This document shows, piece after piece, positions 1-10,633 of a stretch of DNA of 64,000 nucleotides. The stretch spans positions 31,372,001-31,436,000 of the forward strand of contig CM114271.1 in NCBI GenBank assembly GCA_050084515.1, read 5' to 3'. The stretch is from Blasia pusilla (lineage: Eukaryota; Marchantiophyta; Marchantiopsida; Blasiales). Below the pieces are notes generated by a model. It was not told where the DNA came from, did no database searches, and saw nothing but the letters and a program-made list of their open reading frames with translations. The position numbers were made by a program, and so were the translations under genes. Within the stretch, counting starts at the first letter, position 1. Every line of letters starts with the position of its first letter.

Positions 1-1180
1 AGAGGCCATACCTTATGTAGGGCCGCAGTGTCTAGGTAGAGATGCAATTTCATACATAGGGTTGGGGGTTACTTGATTGAGGGTGACTTTTCCAGTAGGG
101 ACCGCTCTTAGGTTGGAGGATATAAGGTGGAGTGCACTCAAAGAACAGTTAGTTCTTTGAGTTGAGCCTGTTGCGTTGGGAGTTAGCCTTGGTAGTGAGT
201 AGAGCTCTTGGCTATGGTGTTTCCCGCAAGCTTCGACCTCGATTCTCCCATCGTGGAATGGATTTGGCTCGATTGTATGTGATTCTATACGTGTTTTATG
301 ACAGTAGGTTCACGGATTTCAGTTGTGGTACACTTGTGTTTGTGGATGCTCTCGTCTATGTTATGTATGTATATGAGTATGGTATGTCAGCGATGTATGT
401 TGTATGACGATGTAAATTCGCACGACATTTTTTCTAATTGGATTTTAGATTGTGTCACCCCTTGCTTACATACCAGTGAAAATTTGGGGAAAAAAAAAAA
501 CCCTATCTTAGCAGTCAATACTTCCAAAATTTGGCCATTTTTTAATAAAAGTGCCCCTATCTTTGCTTGCACGGGGGCAAGTAATCCAATGAAGGGTAAA
601 GTCCCCGAGCCCCCCTCGGCCAACACCTATGGAGTCAACGAGCAAGCTATCCAATTTGGATCTTCACACATTTATGAATTCCCACTCAAGATTACTGCAA
701 CAACGATCGGAGCAAAATCAATGAGAAAAATCATTGATGTGGAGGGAGAGAAATTTTGGAATCTCAGTCATTTGTCTAGTTGGTTTGTTTGATATCATCT
801 CTTCTTCGCTTTCTTCACACATCGTCTCCCCTCCGCTTTCTCCACAAAGTTGCTCTTCCTCAAATTACCTACTCGTTCCTTCCTTTATCTTGTTACTTTA
901 CTTTTTTGACCTGAAATTGAGTACACCATCCAATTAAGCAGAGTTGGGTGGATAGGAGTTACTTTGATTTGAAAGAACAAGTCTCAAGTTTCATAAAAAA
1001 AAATGTATGGATAAAAATAATTACCCATGTGAATAAAGGTAACCCTCTTCCAACCACCAATAAAGGCATGGCATGAGTTTGCTAGATTCAATCTCCAGAA
1101 AAAGTAGTCCAAAATGACAATTAATAGTAGAGTGCTTCACTTGGCCCATGGAAATAATACTTAATTATAATTATTCTTTA
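1..1180. other. Unassigned non-coding DNA at window start
   Basis: I see no convincing gene here. The first 400 bases are moderately GC-rich and look like the end of an LTR or other repeat, but no partner copy is visible in the window. The rest turns AT-rich with A and T runs. Short open frames at 162-407 and 298-792 show no family similarity and no biased composition beyond chance. Confidence 0.5.
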
Positions 1181-1189
1181 GAGAGCTTC

Positions 1190-1920
1190 ACTTCTTATAG
1201 AAGGCAATTTCTTTCCCCTTTTAGTAATCCCCCATGCTCCATAAATAGTATAGATTCCTCCATGAAAATTTGAACAATATCTTTTCTTCTCCTTCTATTT
1301 TTCCCACCCAAATAACATTGACTTTTAAATTTTTTTGTTAATTTTAATTAATTAAAATTTTCCCTTTTGAATTCGAATTCATTTTCCCTCCCAAAATATC
1401 ACATGCCAATAATTTGAAAAAAAAATTAAAAATCATTTCAAATTTTATTTTATTTTATTTAACCCTAAAAGAATAATGAAATTCCACTCTTCTAAATGAT
1501 TCCACTCTTCAATTAAAATTTAAATGATATCCCAAACCCCTAAATAAATATATCTTTCAATAAAATTTAAACAAAATTTATTCTTTCTCCACTAGAATTC
1601 ATTTCCGCTTCCCCTTAAATATAAATTAAGAAAAACATTTATTCATTTTTCTAATTATCACACTTTATTATCATTTAAGAGCACCCATTATAATACTAAT
1701 TAGTTAAATCATAAGGTATGAAGTAATAGAAAATAGAAAATTATTTTCCTCTTCCATTCAAATTCGTTGTAACCTCCTCTTCTGATTCATTTTTACCCAT
1801 CTAGTGACCTTGTGACTCAAAATTCTGACATGTTGCACTTTTGTTTTATTAATTTGTTATTTTTTTATTTTCCTTGTGTGGTCCCCCATTATAATATAAA
1901 TAGATAACTCGTCATCTTAA
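1190..1920. repeat. AT-rich dispersed repeat, copy 1
   Basis: This AT-rich segment shares long stretches of wording with 42,480-42,848, 43,080-43,523 plus 44,390-44,660, and 44,880-45,480. Shared landmarks are a block reading caaaatatcacatg, a block reading aaatttaaatgatatccca, and a closing block reading cccattataatat. It carries no ORF. It is probably the body of a non-autonomous transposon of about 0.7 kb, because one copy is cut cleanly by a Helitron array. Its exact ends and superfamily are unknown. Confidence 0.6.
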
Positions 1921-3865
1921 GCCAGTTTTTTCTCAACTGAAAATTTTAATTTCAACTAGCTACGATTACTCTTAACCTCGGATTTCCACGACCATTCATT
2001 CGAGAATAAGGGAGGGTTTTCCTTAACCACATAAGGTAAAAAACCTTGCTACTTATCTTTTTAAATGATATATTATTGAAAAATATTACTAATTATCTCA
2101 TAGATATTTTTCTTATTAAGGAAAAACCCCTTGAAATCTTCTCCTTTTTTTTTCAAAAATAAAGTTCAAGGTACCTTTTTTTCCTACTAATAGGAATCTT
2201 GGGTCCACTCCCGTTGAGGTTCTAATAGTGAGAGATTTTTTAACATGCTTTTTACTCCTTTTTTTATAATTTCCTCCAATTTTAAAAATAATAAAGACAC
2301 CATAAAGAAAAAAAATTCATATCTTTTCCAAAATGATTCGTTTTTATTTTTTCAATTTTTAAATAGATGAGAGTAAAATCCACTTTCCTACAAAAATAAA
2401 CCTCAAAATAAGGACAAAGAAAGACAATAAAATCCCAAGAAGCAATGTAATGCCACCAAGATGCATTATTGAAAAATAAGTAGTGATAACAAAGAGAGAA
2501 TGAAGACGGGGCGAGTTGATGATTTATTGATTGAGGAGAGAATACAGAGCAAATGGTTTGATGAGATAATTAAACATTCGAATACTACATATAGATTGGC
2601 GACTCATCTTATTTCATTTCCATAAGAAAAAACATAAAAAATATTTCCATCCCCTTTTAAGAAAATTTCCATTTCCTTCACAAAAAACTTCCTTATATAA
2701 TAAACCTTCTTATATAATATAGATGAAAAGAAAAAATATGAGTCACTAAATTGCATATAACTATCTATAAGTGGATCCTTCAAAGATTTCATTTAGTAAT
2801 ATAGTATTATTGAGTTTATTCTTCATGGAAATAATTCTAAATTAAATTGAACCTCGATCATAACACACTAATGAGGTATCATAAATCGTTTCTACTTCTT
2901 GCGTGATATCTTTGAGAATTGGAAAATAATTATTTCTTTCTTCTTTTGGATACTATTTTATCTATTTATATTATCTAAAAATTATTATTGATGTATTAAA
3001 ATTTCACTATTATGCATGTATTAATATATTTCTTAGATCATTACTTGTGTAGAAGATGAGGTTCCTCAATCAATCTTATCTATTTTCAATTATGATCCTT
3101 GCATTTTGAATGAATTAAGTAACATCAAATTTTAATTAAGAAAATAGTTAAAATCTTAAGGTGTTTCAATTTCTTTTGATTGTCAACATGGGACCCATAA
3201 TTCAAGTAATTTTATTTAATCATATTCAAGAATAATAGAAGATAAAAAAAATTTTGGAGAATATAATGAGTAGGTGATATTAGGGGGACCTTCACTCTTC
3301 CTACTTTGTCAAGTCCATTGATAAGGAATTAATTGTGATGCATATAGGTCTTTGGCGATGTTTTAGGTTTAATATAAGAAAACATTCGAGAAGCACCTTG
3401 AGAAATGATCAACAAGCTTTAATTTAGGTGAGCGATTTGGGAAGATTAGTCAAGGCTTGGGGGAAGAGGCTTCTTTGGGAAACAATATGGAGCTTTAGAG
3501 ACTTAGAAGTAGTTAGAGTTTGGCGGCTTCCCGACTAGTGATGGATGCCCAATCAATTGGGTCTTTGAGACTTAACCCAAGACTTTCATTTGTAAACCTC
3601 AAGGCCAAGAATGATTTGTAATAGAACAAGGAGGAGTAGATGTTGAAATCTACGACGATATAGAGGTGTGTTCAATTAGTTTTTCAATCCATAGGACCAA
3701 GTTTTTCAATCCATAAGATTTGGAATATGCTTATAATACAAATGATTTAGTTAAAGTGGATGTAGCTTCTATATAATATCTCGTGATAAGGATTGCACAT
3801 TTTTAATTTTTAAATCCACAAAAATTCTACTGCATTTACATCCTCATGCAAAGTTTATATTAGAT
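1921..3865. other. AT-rich intergenic DNA, nothing recognised
   Basis: This stretch is strongly AT-rich with many short poly-A and poly-T runs. The only open frame (2604-2792, minus) is low-complexity and unsupported. No RNA gene or clear repeat structure was seen. Confidence 0.5.
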
Positions 3866-3936
3866 GAACATATAAGGTGATTAGAATGTCAAGTATTACA
3901 TTGTAATACTTGAGGTTCTAATCACCTTATATGTTC
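3866..3936. repeat. Long near-perfect hairpin (35-bp arms)
   Basis: Two arms of about 35 bp (3866-3900 and 3902-3936) are reverse complements with only two or three mismatches. They are separated by a single base, so the centre is essentially a perfect palindrome. It could be a fold-back transposon remnant or a template-switch mutation. A small-RNA precursor is possible but would need a loop and expression evidence. Confidence 0.75.
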
Positions 3937-3939
3937 AAG

Positions 3940-4799
3940 TTGTCCAGTGTTTCTTTCTTGTCAAGTAAAAGCCCTTTTATCTTATGATTTTTTCTTCTTC
4001 TAATACAAATATGGTATTCCAACTCACCTAAAAAAACACTCCAAGAAGTTCTTTTATCTACATAAGGCTTTTTTTTCTTCTTTCAATACAAATCTGATAT
4101 TTCAAACCACATGCAACATTACTACATTTGGAGCGACTTTGCAAGTCTCAAGAGCCGCATCAAAACTACTAAGCCCAAGCTCTCTCATCAAAGACCTAAG
4201 CAAAAAAAAAAAAAACCTATCAACCCTAGCCTATCACATTAGATCAAGATGCTCTTTCCAAAATGGAAAGTCAACTAACTTAAGGCCCAAAAACCAAGGA
4301 ATTTGAACCAAAATTATTATTGCTTCCTCAATGAGTCCAAAATAGGGGGTAATCTACACACTTAGGTTGACCACCTTCTCCGGAGCTCATCCTCAACCTT
4401 TCAACTTCAACATCTTGCCTCCCAAATTATGTCACATGGATACTCTCTACTCTACAAAGAACATTACATATCTTTCCAAGGGGTACAGTGGATGGACTCC
4501 AAGAAGTTACTCTTGAATTGTAGAGAGTGTAGGACCCTAAGAGGCTACAATGGTGTTTAAAAAGGAATTTATTGAATCAATGCAAATGAGTCCAAAAGGT
4601 TTATTTTCACTAAGGTGGCAATGTGGAGACTCGTGGTAAGAGGGTATCAAGACTTCAAAACGTTGCAGATCAAGTAGTTTGTAGTTGGAGAGATTTCTCT
4701 GTTGGAAAGTTTCCATGAAGAGTTGAAATTACAAAACCTTTACACATGATATAGCATTATTGGAGAAGCATGTATTGGAGTGAGGGTTGGGAAAATGAG
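3940..4799. other. Non-coding DNA, nothing recognised
   Basis: No ORF above background, RNA gene or transposon domain was seen between the hairpin and the tandem repeat. A run of 16 A residues lies near 4202. Confidence 0.45.
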
Positions 4800-5345
4800 A
4801 GGTTCCATCTGATCATTGTAGATTTAAGGGTTGGAGATCAGAATCTTGCGAAGGCTGTATCTCTCTGGTGGGTTGTGATGATGTGATTTCAAGCTGAAAT
4901 TTGTAGGGCACTTAAATTTGCTAAGACACTCTAGTCGTGAAAAGCATAATTGAGCACAATTGAGTTACAGAGAAGAAGTTGTGTGGTGTTGGAGATTCTG
5001 CTCTTTTAGATTTGAGGATTGGAGATCAGAATCTTGTAGAGGCTATATCTTTTGGATAGGTTGTTATCTCAAGCTGAAATTTGCAAGACACTTGCACATT
5101 GCCAAGGTGCACTACTCCTGGAAATTTCAAGTACAATAAAGTTACGAAAAAGAAGTTGTGTGGTGTTGAAGATTCTAATCTTGTAGATTTGAGGGTTGGA
5201 GATCAGAATCTTGCGGAAGTTGTATCTTTGTGGTGGATTGTGATCTCAAGATGAAATATCTAGGAAACTTGGATGTTGCCAAGACACACTACTCCTGAAA
5301 ATTTCAAGCACAACCAAGTAACAGAGAAGAAGTTGTGTGATGACA
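4800..5345. repeat. Tandem repeat, about 180 bp x 3
   Basis: Three successive units share the landmark ttggagatcagaatctt at about 4831, 5019 and 5196, giving periods of 188 and 177 bp. Each unit also contains a variant of gaagttgtgtggtgttg. The units are clearly related but diverged. They lie directly before the LINE ORF fragment and may be 5'-UTR monomers of that LINE, since tandem promoter monomers occur in some LINE families; that link is inference. Confidence 0.7.
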
Positions 5346-5419
5346 TGTTGTTTTAGCTTCTCCCAAGTTTCACTTAGATCCTCGTAAAAAATATCTTCAC
5401 ATGGTAGATTTATAAGAAC

Positions 5420-6290
5420 ACTTGACTCACAATGTATGGAGCCATGACCCAAAGATGACAAGTTTGCAAGTAACCCAATTGCTCAAGAACATTGCATCCA
5501 AGTTCTTTTCTCGAAATCAGGATAAATGTGCTAGAAGGCTACCTTGTAATGGGTGGTTTTACTCCGACTTTAAGCATGCAAGGTTAAAATCAGTGGATAA
5601 ATCTTTGGATATCCTAAATCGGATTGTCATGACAAGCCTTTACAAAAATTTGGTGAAATCTAAGAAACAAGCATTCTTGCGGCGCAAGGAGGAGTCTCTC
5701 ACAAGGAAACTCCACAACAATCCCAAATCATTTTGGAAACGGTTAGTGGTACAATCATGAAAATCTACTTTTGATCCCAAGTCGTTGATATCTTTTGCCG
5801 CAAAGCTTTATTTCTTCCCCCATGCTGTATCTACGCCTCGTTGTGAAGGCATACCAGGATTATTCTCTGAAGCTAAGGTAATGACTCAACTTAGAAAACT
5901 AGCAAATGGAAGATGCAAAGATTTGGATGGTCTTTTTGTTGAAATTTTTCAAGTAGGGAGGAGATTCTATCATGCCGATCCTCACCAAAGTATTGGGAGA
6001 TACTATTATCTATGATTTTCCTACTACTTGGTCACCACAGGAGATTATTCCTATTCACAAATTAGGAAGGAAGGATTTGGTGACAAACTATCGTACAATC
6101 ATGGTGGATAGTGTTTTTGTCAAAAAATTTGGGAAATTGGTGGAGTCAAAGTTGAGCACATGGACACAGTCTTCCCAAAAGAGAGCACGAGTCCAAGCTA
6201 GTTTTTGGCCAACATACAACACCATCACCATATCTTGGACTTACGTGTTCTATGGGAGAATTCTAAGAGCAATTATCACATCTTAGTAGC
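5420..6290 (+). pseudogene. LINE (non-LTR) retrotransposon, 5' part of reverse transcriptase ORF
   Basis: The translated pieces at 5422-5760, 5785-6015 and 5972-6286 read as the stretch between endonuclease and reverse transcriptase of a plant LINE. A basic linker with many Lys/Arg is followed by the early RT motif around residues PTTWSPQEIIPIHK and TNYRTIMVDSVFVKKFGKLVE. The pieces are in different frames, so there are frameshifts and stops. The frame read past 6200 ends in HILVA at about 6290, and the next expected RT residues (FxDFKKAFD) reappear at 17,832. The ORF was therefore split by a large insertion. No endonuclease domain was recognised upstream, so the element is probably also 5'-truncated. 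Confidence 0.8.
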
Positions 6291-6346
6291 CGATAGGTAG
6301 AGATCTATCATGGCGACGGCATAGAGAGCCAACGGACTGTCTTGAG

Positions 6347-6725
6347 TGTAACTTCGTCCTGAGGTATGAGATGAGGTTGAGGATAGGTCCATTATGCCAG
6401 GAATGTTGTTTCTGACGACTTTCTTGTTGGGTTCTTTCACACCCGGGTGACTTGTTCAGCAGGTCACCCGCCCCTGGTAACCTGTGCGCGTAGGTTACAA
6501 GGGGGTTGCTATTTTTCCACACCTATATAAGGAAGCAAGATGGCTTTTCCAAGCCATCTTTCTCATGTTGGGCCGTTGGAGCACCATTCTTGCTCGTGTG
6601 TGTGAGTAAGGACCAGGGTGTTAGCGTACGGATTCCCTGACAGCATAGGATGGACGAGGCTTGATATGCCGATGTAGACTAAGGAGTGGAGTTTTAGGCC
6701 GGGTATGCCGTTTTTACTCTTATTT
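6347..6725 (+). repeat. 5' LTR-like direct repeat of the inserted retrotransposon
   Basis: The segment beginning TGTAACTTCGTCC is repeated in the same orientation at 17,334-17,686, where it begins TGTTACTTCGTCC. The similarity is high along its length: shared blocks include gatgaggttgaggatagg, gactttcttgtt, gtgcgcgtaggttac, ggaccagggtgttagcgt and ttttactcttatttt. A TATATAAGG box-like string lies near 6524. The true LTR may extend further right, because the second copy appears cut short. A primer-binding site was not identified. Confidence 0.75.
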
Positions 6726-9367
6726 TTACATGAGAAATATGCGAGGGAGCAAGGGGAATTTTTTGTTTGCAAGTAGGCAAGCGAGTTGCCTCGATGGTGA
6801 GCCTCTAGAGACGCTGGTTGGCGTTGCGTGAAGCAATTGTCGTTTCAGGTGTTTGTATTTTGAGTTGAAAGGTCGGGCGTAGAAGCACTGTTCATTTCTT
6901 CAGGAGATTCACTAGAGTGAATTGACGGAGAGAACTTCCTAGTGTAGCGGTCGAAATTCCAGGAGAAGGGTTGTCAATTATCTGGAGGTGGAGCTGGAGG
7001 TAGGGCATCCGAGGCAAGAGTGTAGCGTTTTAGCCGACGTTGGAGCAGAGAAAAAGACGCAGCCTGGGGAGTTAGAGGGTGAAGCGCAAGAGTGCCTTAG
7101 AGATTGGAAGCCGGGAGCGGAAGAAGAAGAAAAAATAATGAGGCCGCTCATGAAGGCCATGGGGGGTAGCATCGCATTAAGCCCCACCAAGAGTGCCGCA
7201 GGCTCATAGGGCATTGTGCCTAGAGTGCTGCAAGGGCGCCACATAGGACAAAAAGTGGAGAGTAGGCAAGATTGCATGCGTACAAAGTCCGTGTCCGTCC
7301 TATAGAAGGACTTGTCCGTATGGACCCCACCTTTCCCTTCTTTCTCATTCCCCTTACTTGCCTTCTTGTTCCACACTCCCCCATTTCTTCCTCCCTCCAC
7401 CACCACTCCCTCCTCCCTCATTGCTCCTCTTATTCTTGCCTTGCCTTCCATCATGGACTAAAAGTGTGGGTCCCACCTCTTGGAACCCATGTCTGTGGAC
7501 ATGTCCAAAATTGTCCGTCTATGTCCGTCCTAAGGAAGGACTTGTCCATTTTTATGCAACCATGAGAGTAGGAGGAAGGCGGGGCTAGCAAAAGGGAGCG
7601 GGAGTTCAAGAGGCATCCTAGAGGTAGACCTATGTATGGCTGCGTGCCAGGGAGTTAAGGCACGGTATGAAGAGAGCATGCCATAAAGTCGGGCGGCTGA
7701 GCGTGAACGGGGAGTAAGAGTTCAGAGCCGTAAAAGTAGGGTGTAGCTGCCACGCAGCTAAGAAAAGAGGTGCGAAGACATGAGGACAGGGCCGTAGCCA
7801 CATAGGGTGGCGTGTTGTATAATGAAATAGCCGCGCCTAAAACAATGTATGGGCTAGTCGAAGGTGAAACAACAATGCATAAGGGCATGTGCCCAAATGC
7901 AGTGACCAAGTAGAGGCATAGTGGGCGGGAGAAGTCGGGAGGAAGATATGATTGGGCACCACGCAGCTATGTTGGTAGGATGTGTCATAGGGACGCGTGC
8001 CAGAGGGACATAAAGACAGCTATGGAAGGAAGATGTTGTGGACAGAAAGAGCGACGGATGGGAGGTGTACACAGGGCCATGGGGGTTGGAGCAACATGTA
8101 AAGAGAGGACGGAGGTAACGATGTTAACAAAGGCAATGAGACACGCGTGTGGTTGTACGTAATGGGGCGCATAGTTGGAGGTCTGAGGCCATGGGAAGTA
8201 GAGAATACAAAAACTTTAATAGAAACTAGGATGGAAAACCCATCGGGATACAAAGAAGGGGGGGCATAGAGAGCCAAAAAATTCGCATGCCGAAACCAGC
8301 CCCGAAGAGACAAAAGGGGGCCTCCCCCCCTAACGATCAAAATCACCAACAACAGAGACAATATCAGCAACACCTTTAGAACTATGGCTACTACTAAGTG
8401 GGCCTCTAGCATTGGTGTTTCCAACCGCCTCAGCCCGTCGCAAAAGCCCATTTTCTTGGGCACGCTGCAAAACTATGGAGACCCGTTGCCTACAATAAAG
8501 TATCGCAATGGCTAAGGACAACCCATTTCTTGACTGGAGATGATGGGCGCAATCCCTAAGGAACGAGTCAAACTTCTCCCCCATAGCCCCATGGGAACTG
8601 CTGGATGGGAGTGTAGGAGTCGACGTCGGAAGGAGTTTGGAAGGAGAGAAAGTACATGGGTGGAGGAGACGGACTTGGGAGTTAGTGAGAAGGATTGTAC
8701 AAAGCAGGACTAGAGTCACTAGACAAGGGCTGCTGCATAGGGTTTAGGGCCGCATAGAGTTAATGCGTAAGGGGGGAGGTAGCTCAAAGTCTCGGACGGA
8801 GTCACGCAGGGCTAGACAAGGACGCGAGAGAGGGAGCCACGGTTTGGGAAAGGATGAAGGAGCTCCGAGAAGCTTGGGAGCTGCATAGGGACGCACATCA
8901 GGAGAAGGGGGTCCAACGTCCGGGGAGAACCGGCAAATAGTGTAAAGCTGGCCGGTTAGAATCCGAAATTGACAAAAATTAGCTGGCTGAGATTCCAACG
9001 GCATCAAGGGATATTCTGGCAATTGGATGGCCGGGATTTCTTCAGCCGGAAATGTGCCATTTTCCGGGATGACTACGCCGGAATATTTCATCTCCCGGTC
9101 ACTTCCCCCGGATTCCTTCCGGATTGCATTTTACGGAGGTCAGAATTTTGCTGGACCACTTTCAAGTGGTCGGAATACCAGATAGAAGGTGGGAACCATT
9201 AGATCTTGGTCGTCTGAGGTAGGGCAGCCACAACGTTAGGACCCAAGGGAACGTCACTGAGTGATCGAAGGCTGGAACGGGTCCATTCCCCAAACTCCAT
9301 CCTGTGTGCTCGAGCGGGTCGAGCGACTCGAGCCTGGATTCTGGAATCATTTGCGTTTGCACTAGCT
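6726..9367. other. GC-richer internal block of the nested element, no gene recognised
   Basis: Overlapping open frames occur on both strands (for example 6978-7454 minus, 8020-8463 minus, 8330-8719 minus, 8744-9091 minus). None shows a recognisable domain, and they overlap each other in several frames, which fits base composition rather than coding. A short dispersed repeat is at 7455-7565. The block lies between the 5' LTR and the hAT-like gene and is probably retrotransposon leader plus further insertions. Confidence 0.5.
7455..7565 (+). repeat. Dispersed repeat, copy 1 of 2
   Basis: This segment matches 56,290-56,400 in the same orientation, with landmarks ccatgtctgtggacatgtc, aacttgtcc-type words and a closing gcaac-tgag block. 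It contains repeated words related to tgtccgtcc and ggacttgtcc, so it can form short hairpins. It is non-coding and its parent element is unknown. Confidence 0.65.
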
Positions 9368-9769
9368 CACTCTGCTGCGAGTCCCGAGTCCCATGCGCAT
9401 TATGCTCGTCAAAACTTTGAAGTGCCAAATTTTTCAGAGACCCACATCTTTGATTCCTCACTCTGAGTCCCTTACGCAGCAACTACGGTGAAGCCGCACT
9501 AGAGAGTCAAGAGCTCGCGAGTTGGCTTCTTTGGACCAGTTAAGCTAGTTGTTCTATTGTTTTTTCAGCACTCTGCTGCGAGTCCCTAGTCCCATGCGCA
9601 TTATGCTCGTCAAAACTTTGAAGTGCCAAATTTTTCAGAGACCCACATCTTTGATTCCTCACTCTGAGTCCCTTACGCGGCTACTGCGGTGAAGCCGCGC
9701 TAGAGAGTCAAGTGCTCGCTAGTTGGCTTCTTTGGACTAGTTAAGCCAGCTATTCTATTGTTTTTTCAG
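9368..9769 (+). repeat. Tandem duplication, 201 bp x 2
   Basis: Units at 9368-9568 and 9569-9769 are nearly identical. Each opens with cactctgctgcgagtccc and closes with gttctattgttttttcag or a close variant. A third, more diverged unit can be followed from about 9790 to 9960, with the shared words tttgattcctcac and acgcggctgcggcgaagcc. The array sits about 0.9 kb upstream of the hAT-like transposase start and could be its subterminal or promoter region. Confidence 0.85.
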
Positions 9770-10633
9770 CACGAGCTTTGAACCTCATTTGCGTTTGCAG
9801 TGTCTTCCGAGTCCTGTGCACACTGTAGTGTGCGAAGTGCTCTTCTGAAGTTTCGAGTCTCTTCAACATTTTCAGTCTTGTTTGATTCCTCACCTTGGTT
9901 CCCTGACGCGGCTGCGGCGAAGCCCTGGTCGAGGGACGAGTTTTGGGGAGTCGGGAGTAGTCGTCCTCGGGCTTTTCGGTTGTTGTCTAGGTTTTTGCTC
10001 GAGTGCTCAAGAGTGGTCCCGACTCTTGGGGCCTTCTCTGTTGTTATCCTTTTTATGCTCGAGCATTGGGAACTTGGGACTCGGTATGCTGGGGCCTTTC
10101 TAGGCTGTTCTTGCTTTTTTCTGCCTTGAGTTTCTACACTAATTAGTGCATGGAAGTCCGCGTGTTCGGGCCAGCTCGGCTCTTTTTCCCTTCTTCTCAC
10201 GCACCGACAACAGGCTCTTCCCTTTTTCGGCGGCAACGCTGTGTTTCTCTTGCATTTTTCTTGTCTGAATTTGTTCTTTCCGCAATCGCCGTTCCTCTCC
10301 GGGCTTCAGATTGCACTCACTGCTTAGAATTTTTGATCTATCTCTCCTCTCGACCTTAGCTTTGCTCTACTCTGGAGAGTCAGAGGCCCTATTTTTCGTT
10401 CTTGATCTTGGTTTGGGGTCTGCTTTGCTCTCGGGTTTGGCAGTAGAAAGTGATTTCGCTTAGAGTCTTGGTTTTCCTAACTTCCGCCTTTTACTCTTAG
10501 TCTCTAAGTCTTGGACTCTTGGCTGCCACCTTTCTTTTGCTGTCAACGAGTTTTGCTCTTGTCTAGAAGATGAGGCCTTGGGCCCCCCTCTCGTTTAGAC
10601 CAAAACCTTTGTTAACCCTTCATTGTCTCAGAT

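Noticed and set aside
3866-3936. MicroRNA precursor
   Set aside because: The arms join with a 1-nt loop and match almost perfectly, unlike a typical plant pre-miRNA. There is no expression evidence.
8020-8719. Minus ORFs of 147 and 129 codons in the GC-richer block
   Set aside because: They overlap each other in different frames and lie inside the leader of the nested element. No motif was seen.
9766-10236. 156-codon minus ORF in front of the hAT gene
   Set aside because: It overlaps the third diverged copy of the 201-bp tandem repeat and a plus frame of similar length, and has no recognisable motif.
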